DNA of 64,000 nucleotides from Odiellus spinosus (taxonomy: Eukaryota; Arthropoda; Arachnida; Opiliones; Phalangiidae): contig OY987229.1 of the NCBI GenBank assembly GCA_963920705.1, positions 19,659,728 to 19,723,727 of the forward strand, given 5' to 3'. A model generated the notes under the pieces. That model worked only from the letters and a program-made list of their open reading frames with translations. It was not told the origin of the DNA and made no database searches. Both the position numbers and the translations under genes were made by a program. Shown here piece by piece: positions 49,601 through 57,060 of this stretch; the first letter of the stretch is position 1, and each line of letters opens with the position of its first letter.

Positions 49601-50583
49601 AGAGCTACGTCAACGTAACTAATAAAAATATTCTTTATATCTCGATGGGGTATGTCTCTAGCAGCCCTTATTGTACATGCAGTGCCGTTGAAAGACACGT
49701 AAGCATTGGGATTGCAACTATGATCTAAAATAGACGGTCCAAGATATAAACCAGCACCTATACTCTGAAACTGATAGTTAACAATTTCAAAACTGTTAAT
49801 CGTAAATTTGCCGTAAATTTCTTCAATCAGTTCATCATCGTCCTTATTGCTTTCATCAAAAAGATCTGGACAAAAGTTTTTGAGCATTGATTTTGCAACT
49901 AGAAGCATAGAAGTTCTTTCAACATCTTTACTAATATTGTATCGATGATGTTCCAAATCATCGAAACTACGACTGTAGCCATCAACAGAATCTATAACGC
50001 TCCTACCACCACTAAGGTTTTCTTTCAATTTCATATATATCCTAGCTATTAGAAGACTAGCCGTCTGCAAAGGGCACTTCTTCAAACGGTTACATTCGTA
50101 CTTGTGAAAGCTAACCCAAGCTTTTTGTTGACAGTTTTGATTGCAAAAGTATACAATTTGGCATTGGGAGCACCGTTTTGGCTTGGGCCTAAAAGTAGCT
50201 TCAGCAAGGAGGTTGGATCTGTCAAATATGGGTTCCTCTGTCCCTCTAAGACAATAATCGCAGTAAAGCCTTCTTTTAGAGTCACTCAACGCGTAAGCGA
50301 ATGGCATAGCTGTACATATTGCATCGCCTTGTTTATAACCCTGCATATTAACTCAAAATTGGTTGGAAAACTGGAAACGCCACTTAGTTGCGTTTTGCTC
50401 GAGTCCAAGGCTTATGGAATTAAAAAGAATGGCAGACTTCCCTCGAGACTATTAGGAGGAATGGCAGGGGAAGGCGAGAGCCACGTGGTTTTAAGTAGAA
50501 TCAAGTAGGTCCAATACCTATAAATTTTACTAAATGATTATGAAAACATGTATTTACCTAGATTTTAAGGACTTTTGTTGCAT
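43607..50583 (-). CDS. TBL3: TBL3/UTP13, WD40 protein of the U3 small-subunit processome
   Basis: UTP-B complex member needed for early 18S pre-rRNA processing in the nucleolus. Exons: 50558-50583, 48653-48800, 47627-47752, 47420-47568, 47167-47340, 46709-47087, 46320-46630, 45344-45698, 45167-45237, 44946-45102, 44821-44879, 44644-44747, 44518-44586, 44295-44453, 44143-44233, 43607-43853; 2625 nt, 874 aa. Two tandem WD40 propellers are followed by the Utp13 C-terminal domain (NWNTNSKHC, LLPYTERHFLRLNRLQQQ, YLWQNMN) and an acidic then basic tail longer than in human TBL3 (808 aa). The tiny first exon (MQQKSLKS + AG) joins T-TAC in phase to give SLKSSYSVQTKYEAFYKGG, which aligns with the human start. 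Alternatively translation begins at an in-frame ATG at 48817 without that splice. The body is secure; the first exon is moderately so. Confidence 0.88.
45865..46209. mobile_element. TTAA-flanked MITE, same group, copy 2
   Basis: Begins TTAA|AGGGGAAATGAAGCC and ends GGTTGCATGCTACCT|TTAG. Inside is a second long inverted repeat around AAAGTAGGCTTAACAG / CTGTTAAGCCTACTTT with outer AT-rich arms. 345 bp. Lies in a TBL3 intron. Confidence 0.75.
47935..48190. repeat. Minisatellite, about 31-bp unit, in TBL3 intron 2
   Basis: About five imperfect tandem copies of a unit containing AAATGCATGGCTATTTTGGA followed by TTTAAGTACTT, with single-base variation between copies and decayed ends. Confidence 0.75.
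48330..48493. mobile_element. CCCTTAC-family MITE, copy D, left end decayed
   Basis: Right half is well preserved (AAGACCTCTTAAGACTAACTT, then the T-run and GGTAAGGG). The left terminal repeat has diverged beyond the GTGAAGAGGTCCTCAAGAAC block. It lies in TBL3 intron 2 (48652 to 47753). Confidence 0.7.
48970..50346 (-). CDS. SMYD3-like SET/MYND protein, single exon
   Basis: Lysine methyltransferase-type protein of 458 aa in one exon, closest to SMYD3. The MYND zinc finger ligands are C29, C32, C59, C62, C68, C72, H81, C85; the C32-C59 spacer is about 16 residues longer than in human SMYD3. SET core DHSCNPN (208-214) and ISY (242-244), post-SET CNCDFC (266-271), then a helical TPR-like C-terminus. 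The frame opens at the position of the family's PGELLF segment, so the GxG motif that binds SAM is missing. Either a short upstream exon feeds the acceptor-like ATATGCAG just before G3, or the protein starts at this Met and is truncated. An in-frame TGA lies just upstream of the ATG. By the TBL3 model the gene is nested in TBL3 intron 1 on the same strand. Confidence 0.8.
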   Translation of the reverse strand: MQGYKQGDAICTAMPFAYALSDSKRRLYCDYCLRGTEEPIFDRSNLLAEATFRPKPKRCSQCQIVYFCNQNCQQKAWVSFHKYECNRLKKCPLQTASLLIARIYMKLKENLSGGRSVIDSVDGYSRSFDDLEHHRYNISKDVERTSMLLVAKSMLKNFCPDLFDESNKDDDELIEEIYGKFTINSFEIVNYQFQSIGAGLYLGPSILDHSCNPNAYVSFNGTACTIRAARDIPHRDIKNIFISYVDVALPKTIRQEKLKEQYYFVCNCDFCLNDTHEASKFEVLDPVKANLTNIISRSQNFMENHKLDKNPRESNTIDKLNECNEILKVQEGLLGKYHIYRMNLLDIALGYCLTLGLWDQALEIGLKLYDLNKLYYGETHCDHGDLSFKIAKLFLNKNDLDNGMLWLERARNVFETLLDEDHTLLAYLDQQIQRTLYEKDFETNKPFSANKRQLSTCP

Positions 50584-50707
50584 TATTAATTGATATTTTA
50601 ACTATTTAATACATATACAATAATGTTAATTAGTATTTTAAAGTCGAAAAAATAATGAAAGAACACTGTCAACGAATCTTAGCACAGGCAATACAGAAAT
50701 TTAATTT

Positions 50708-50816
50708 TTAAGCAGACAGCTTTTTTTTCTTTGCTTCCTCTACTGCCCTCTGTCTACCAACCTTGCCTCTACTGTGCGTATTTGAACCCGGTTGATACTC
50801 TGAACCACTGGTTGCT
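50708..50816 (-). CDS. Possible terminal exon of an unidentified small gene
   Basis: A stretch preceded by a good acceptor (tttctTGCTTTAG) reads GSEYQPGSNTHSRGKVGRQR then AVEEAKKKKLSA and a stop at 50708-50710. Composition (basic, Lys-rich end) looks coding, but no upstream exon could be found and the protein is not recognised. It lies 125 bp upstream of the proposed TBL3 ATG on the same strand. Confidence 0.3.
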
Positions 50817-51333
50817 CTAAAGCAAGAAAAACACTCATATAATAAAACAAGTTTTAATTAAATATCAGGGTGGCAACATTTTCTAAATTTTCACCTACCT
50901 TCTATTTTCTCCTAAAATTTCATGGCAATTCCCATAATCTCCTATATTTTTACTCAAAATCTAAGATTTAATTTTTTTTGGGTTAAAGGGACTATCTGCG
51001 ATTTTTCAAATCCCCTTTAAAGTCGCCTTCTTTTCTAGCTTAGCAGACGACATTGTACAAAATAAATTGTACAGTCAAAGCTAGGCTGCGTGCGTAAAGG
51101 AAGAGCATTTTAAAGGGGCAAGTTTCAGAGCAGATAGGGCCTTTAAGTTGAAAAATAAACTTAGTTAAAAGGTAAACGGAACAGACGACGGTAAGCTTGT
51201 GGTGCTTCTACTGAATCTACTCCTCTACTCTTATTTCTCTATGGTTTTATGATCAGAGATTCAGAGCAGACAGCTTCCGAAGTTCCACTTCATAGTGGTG
51301 CTGCAAATGTTATAGTTTAAAGTTAATTTACCA
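50817..51333. other. Spacer and promoter of the zinc-finger gene, with a repeat remnant
   Basis: It contains a diverged ATAGGA-type repeat remnant (about 50870-50970, reverse orientation) and a foldback-like segment bounded by ATCCCCTTTAAA and TTTAAAGGGGC at about 51008-51121. The segment CAGACGACAnTGTAC is shared with 26500-26515. No other gene seen. Confidence 0.4.
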
Positions 51334-52449
51334 ATGGCTAAAGAGGTTCAATCCAAAGAATTCGGAAAAATGTGCTTATGTGAGGAAATATTCCATAGTA
51401 AGAGTAAATACTACAGACACCTAAAGAAGTGTAGATTAGCTTTAGAAAAGGGCAAAGGACGATTTAGCGAGGGTACTGCTTCCAGAAAATGGCATTTTAC
51501 GTGTAAAGATTGTTCATTTACTTGTCAATATAATAAAGACTTCAGGGTTCACATTGAAAGTGCTCACTTGATTTCCATGAAAACTGAGGAGATTAATTTT
51601 GACAATTATAATGGTAACTGATCTTTTACAATTTTACAGTCAAATGTTTGAAGTGCATAGGTTTTTACAGAATTTCGAGAATGGAAAGATGATTACGAAC
51701 GTAGAACCAACTCCTCATTCCTACACAGTAAAACGGCTAAGCGAAAACACGGTAGATCCGAATACTTCATTTGCAATAGATCTGGCAAATACGAAAGCCA
51801 AGCGGCTGGAAAACGTACTATTAGACCTAAAGGTTCTGGAAAAATAGGTCAAAATTGCACTGCCACTATTACTGTGTTTGTTGATAATAGTGATAAAGTT
51901 TGTTCCAAAGTTTGCCATACTCATTACGGGCACCAGACTGAACTATCTTACTTATCTATACCTAAAAAGGTCAGACATTCTATCGCGGAACAGCTCAAAA
52001 AAGGAATTGATCCTAATGAAATACTTTATAATATGACCAAAGTTTCTCGAGGAAGACTTGAAAGGCATCACTTAATAACGAGAAGGGACTTATTAAACAT
52101 ATCCAAGGCTTTTAAAATTCCATTCCCATCTTCAGTCATAAAAAGACGTAACAAGAAAAATAATAAACTAGAAATGTTTGGGCATGATTATTGCGAAAGT
52201 ATCAAAACCGAAGAAGATTCCATAGATATTGCGGAGGAAATTATCTACGATGATACTGAAGAAATTAAATCCACTCTTCTTTTAGAGCTTAACCAACTTT
52301 GCGAGCGAATAAAACAATGTAACAATAAGGAAAGTTTACTTAGAGTCAAGGAAAATATCGAGGTGGTCATGAATAGTTTAGATTCAAGTGGAAATTGGCT
52401 CTTTTCTACATTAGAGCATAGGCAATTGGGCATTACCAGTGATGGGTAA
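51334..52449 (+). CDS. C2H2 zinc-finger protein with conserved arthropod C-terminal domain
   Basis: Two exons, 51334-51613 and 51671-52449, encode 352 aa. The N-terminus has a C2HC finger (C14, C16, H29, C33) and a classical C2H2 finger (C57, C60, H73, H78). From residue 94 a second domain begins FREWKDDYERRTNSSF, continues YFICNRSGKYES, then CTATITVFVD and VCHTHYGHQTEL, and ends with an ER-HLITRRDLLNI segment. From memory this layout recurs in uncharacterised arthropod proteins and recalls the CARF/FAR1-type DNA-binding fold derived from transposases; that link is tentative. An earlier acceptor in the short intron would give a stop, so the second AG was used. The C-terminal third is acidic and helical. 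Likely nuclear, function unknown. Its stop lies 96 bp from that of the convergent LRR gene. Confidence 0.72.
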
Positions 52450-52545
52450 AATTTTACAAAATTAAACCATAATTTAATTGTTTTTTACAATTTGAAAATA
52501 TTACTTAAAATTAAATAAAATAATCTAGTAACTAAAACATCGCTT

Positions 52546-55213
52546 TTAATCAGCGTCATCAAACTGGCCTCTTACTGGATTAGAACAAATAGGCTTAATT
52601 CTTATCTGTTTTGGGCGTTGTTCTGTGAGGTGTAATGTATAATCCCTGGTTTCGTACATGGCTCTAGGATTGTACATTGCCTTGGGAGCACTATCATCTT
52701 CATCTAATTGTAAAAAAAGGTTTAAGTATTAGTCTTGACTCAATATTTCATTGAGTATTCAAGTGAATACTAGACTCACTATTTGAGCGAGTAATTAAGT
52801 ACTAGACTCAATATTTGATTGAAAATTCAAGTAGATGCACAATCAAGTACTCTACATATTGATATGGTATTCGAATAAGTACTAGACTATATGATTAATT
52901 TCAAATAAGTACTAGACTCAATATTAAAAGCGTATTTGAATAAGTACTAGAGTACTTATTCAAAGAGTATTTGAATAAGTACTAGAGTACTTATTCAAAG
53001 AGTATTTCAATAAGTACTAGAGTACTAGTCTCAATATTTGATATGTTCAAGCGAATATTAGATTGAGTACTCAAGTAGATGCACAATCAAGTACTATACA
53101 TAATATTTGATCATGTCCTTGATTGGATGTTTAATTACTCGCACAGCCCAAGATGTACCCATTTTAGAATATCAATGAGAAACCCTTTTATCTTGTACGA
53201 CATACCATCATCTGCAAAGTTATTTAACTTATTTGGTTCATCATCTTCCCAGGTCCAGCATTCTTCTTCAAAAGGTAGATTGTTGGAACTCGTTACAGTT
53301 TCAAGATTACCATCTAAAATTTTCAATTTGATTTGCTTTGGTTTATCTAAGTAGTTTCCTCAAAATTAACTTACTGCTAGCTGAGCTTCTCGTCCCATCA
53401 CTTTGCTGCTCTTCATCTATGTGGCTTTTCCAAATTGATTCGCTTCGTTTCAGAGCCATTTCCAGTCTTTCAAGTTGTTCTACAGGCAGACTTTGAATAT
53501 CTCCGTTCATTAACTAGGATGAAATTTAAATTACATAAATTTATCTATTGTCAGCGAAAAATCTGCCTTTCATTTACTTTAATAAATTCTTTGTGTACCA
53601 AATCGGCTCGTTTACGACCTCGCCAATCGTTGTAATCATACTCATTTCGATCTTTGTACTTTGCTTGAAATTTAATCTCTGGTATTTCCTTGAGTGAATT
53701 ACTAAAAGGATTCTGAAAAAAATTGAATATCGGACCTTAATCTTTATTTATATTAGTTTTAAGTGGATTCCTTACCTCACTGAGATCTAAGCGTGATAAA
53801 TTAGTTAAGAATTTGAGGCAACTAGGTATTTCAGCCAGACAATTCATGTATAAATCTAGAGTTTTAAGCTCCGTCATAAGGTTCATAGACTCTGGCAATG
53901 AAATTATCTAGAAATTGAGTTAAATATATGAAATTACAAACTGATCAAAATAAATTTAGGTTTAACGTTACCTGGTTGCTATCAAGCCTCAAATCATAAA
54001 CTTTGTTTAAATTACCAAAGTTTTCGGGTAGACTCGAGAGACAATTCATGGACAACATACATACAGTTAATGAGGTTAAATTGCAAAATGAATCGGGAAG
54101 TTCGTGTAAATAATTATGGTTGAGATCAAGTACTTCCAATTTTGATAGAAGACCGAAGCTATCTGGCAATTTTTCGATTAAATTTTCATCTAGACGTAAT
54201 TCAGTAAGATTCTTCAAGTGTCCAAAGTTTTCGGGTAACTTTGTTAGTAAATTTCCATTGGCCAAATTTCGCCGCCTTTCCATTTCTTCTAAAATGCTAC
54301 CCAAGTCTAGGAATTCTAAACTTTCCAAGTTTCCAAAGTTTTCCGGGAGGACAGTTAGATAATTTCCACTCAAATCACAATGTTTTAGCTTGGTAGCCAC
54401 GGGAAAGCAATTAGGTAAAGCATCGTGTTGTAAAGAATTGCTGGTAAATGATAATTCCTCAATTTTTTCCAGGTTGCCAATCCACGAAGGCAAAACTGTA
54501 AGGTAGTTTTTATCGAAGTACATTTTGGTGATGGTACTTGCGAAGGAACAATCTCCCGGTAAGGATTCCAGGCAATTATTCGATAAATCCAATGTCAACA
54601 ACTTCGAAAGGTTTTTTAAAGAATCAGGTAAAACTTTAAGAGAATTATTGCGAAGATCGAGTAACTGCAGCGACGATAGGTTCCCAAATAGGATGGGTAG
54701 TTCTTTAAGATCGTTATCACCTATATCCAGCTTTTTTAATTTCATTAGATCACTGAACGAATCAGGCAGCTCACGAATTTCATTTTCATCAACTGTTAAT
54801 TCTACTAAATTTATCAGTTTTCCAAAGTCATAGGGAAAATTTAGTAATTTGTTGTTGACTATATTCAGAATCTTCAAATTTTTTAAGCTTGAAAATGTTG
54901 AGGGTAAATACCTAAGAGAATTTTCACTAAGATACAGCTCTTGCAAACATGAAAGATGTCCAAAATTTTCCGGTAAAGAGGATAAATCATTACCATCCAT
55001 GGACAAGTATGTTAAGTTGGGCAACTTTAAAACAAAGGATTCGGGTAATGAATTGATAGAATTAAAGTCTAAGTTCAAAATCTTCAAGTTTTCAAGGATT
55101 AATATCTTTGCAGGAAATTCAACCAGGGACATTTGATGTAGTTCAAGTTCATATTGAGGTTCCTTGGTAATACGATCAATCGCTTCGCATATAATCTTCT
55201 CACAATCATCCAT
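52546..55213 (-). CDS. Leucine-rich-repeat protein of the SHOC2/LRRC type
   Basis: Six exons: 53972-55213, 53776-53907, 53578-53712, 53375-53513, 53206-53313, 52546-52703; 1914 nt, 637 aa. Exon 1 alone holds 414 codons, with about 15 repeats of the form L..LP..FG.L..L..L.L..N.L. There is no signal peptide or membrane segment, so it is probably cytoplasmic. A 14-residue charged insert (306-319) breaks the 23-residue rhythm. After the repeats come a basic segment (DYNDWRGRKRADLVHKEF), an acidic Trp-containing stretch (EEECWTWEDDEP) and a C-terminus ending GQFDDAD. The C-terminal part is not recognised. The repeat type is intracellular and plant/Ras-group-like, but orthology to SHOC2 cannot be shown. 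Intron 5 is filled by a tandem repeat. Confidence 0.8.
52735..53100. repeat. Tandem repeat filling LRR gene intron 5
   Basis: Units built on AAGTACTAGACTCAATATTT. At 52940-53025 they become a regular 35-bp array of AAGTACTAGAGTACTTATTC plus AAAGAGTATTTGAAT, three copies, each nearly palindromic around TACTAGAGTA. Confidence 0.75.
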
Positions 55214-57060
55214 CTAGACAATCAATTATGGCAAACTTAGCAGAACTTCAGATCATTCCATTCAACTGGTATTTAAATCTGAAACATTGTACAGATCCAA
55301 GTAAAAAACTATTATCTATTATAATGAGGCTGAATTTTCAATACTATTATGTTAGTCAGTTGTAGTTAGTTCAAGAACTCATTCAAGTACGTAAAAACCT
55401 GGAAATGCAGCCGTAGTCTCTGGTACCATCCTCACATACTTAGCAGCCTAAATTCATCAGCTATTGATTTGCTCAAATCTCTGGCGTTTCATTTTTCTCC
55501 CGAGGCTAATTCTCTAATCTAGACCTGTTGGTTTCACAACAATAGTTATGGAATTTACTTTACTTTTTTGATTAAAGAGTTTTACTGTTCTGTACCAAGT
55601 ATGAGAGGATGGGTTTAGAGTATAATCTTTTCCTCCATGTTCTTAGGTGCATAAATGAGTTCTTGGTTATTGTGTGGGAAATTTGGAATCCATATTTGGT
55701 GCCAGTGGGGAAACATCCAAGGCTTAGGATATAAACCCAAATAAATCCAATTCTAAAATATTATAAGTTCATTAACCAATATCCAATATACCTATTTTAA
55801 GCCGATATTACCGTCTCAAATGGGCCCGAGCTTTTGAGATATAAATTATTTGATTTCAAGAAAATAGGAATAGGGACAAAATTTACGGCCGCACTAATTA
55901 AATTGTAAATGGTCTTTGAGACTTTGACTCTTTGTTTCTATCATTCTATGTGGAACGTGGACACGTGGTCGCCATGCCCAATAAGGGGTCACTGACCGTT
56001 TCCGTTGCGTATGCAACGCTCTCCGTTACTCGGAGTAACGGAGAGCGTTGCAAGTGAGGGGCAAAAGCAACTATTGAAATTACATAAAGTTATGTAATGC
56101 AGCCTTAATCTTTTCAAAAATCACAGTGACTACTAAAAATATTCGAGGCATGCCCACTAGTCATACTAACCATTAATATCCTTATGTACAGCCCTGGGAA
56201 TGAATATGAAATCTTCATGGTTTTTTTCAGGGTCATTCATTTCTTTGTTCAAAATTGCCATCTATGATCGGAATGTTGGCCTTGAACTACTATGGTATGT
56301 TTACTTTTTATTGCAAAAATGCCCGTAGGCGGATCACGTTAGTTCCGGAATTTAGCCAATTTTCCTAAATTGCTGGAAGCCTGGAACTTAAAAACAATGC
56401 AATATAAAATTCTTGAAAATTCGAGTTAAAAGAATTATACTAAGCCCTAACAAATTGATAGTCTTAAAATAGCCGCGGAAAGGAAGAAAGCACGTTTATT
56501 TTTAGAAGTTAAGGGGGCATTTATTAAAATCAGTGACCCCTCCTTTCATCAAGGCATCGCGCTCCCCGCTGCGCGATAAATTCGCAACCGATGATATTAT
56601 AAATGTGACTGTCATAAATCGAATTACGAAATGGGTCAAAGTCCCTTCGAATGCTCCCACTTAATCAGCGTTTATCTAGGGATAGTCGCGTAGGTAATTA
56701 AATTGAATTAGAACACCCCGCCCGCGAAAAATGCGATTTTCTTAAAGTATAAACCTTGAAGAAAAACTTGTGTACGTCACCAAGACCAAAGGAGAAACCG
56801 TCAGAAATTTGAAACTTTTGTGGGGTGTGCAGCAGATGCGTTTGTTTCTCAAAAATAAAGATTTTTTTGATGCACCCCGGATTCCCACGCGCGGGTGTAG
56901 ATGTGTTCGATAGATAAGCCTTGGTTAATAAATTTGTACGTTTACCAATCCATACACGAGTCCCGACTCCCAAGGAGTAGGAGTATTGTGGCGACAGCGT
57001 GATCTCAATTTTAAACAGTATTATTTTACGAGTTTATTTTACCGAGTTTAGACGCGAAAA
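55214..57060. promoter_or_regulatory. Divergent spacer between LRR gene and GRAF
   Basis: It holds the promoters of both genes. A 19-bp-arm perfect palindrome with CpGs lies at 56013-56051. 56560-57000 is relatively CpG-rich and probably contains the GRAF promoter. No exon recognised. Confidence 0.5.
56004..56051. repeat. Compound CpG-bearing palindrome
   Basis: GCAACGCTCTCCGTTACTC, one base, then its exact inverse (56013-56051). The left arm also pairs with an overlapping CGTTGCGTATGCAACG palindrome. Confidence 0.75.

Noticed and set aside
50104..50508. A 134-codon plus-strand frame
   Set aside because: Antisense to the SMYD3-like exon; the minus strand carries clear MYND and SET motifs.
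54120..55136. Long plus-strand frames opposite the LRR exon
   Set aside because: They are antisense shadows of the repeated LRR codons with no domain of their own.
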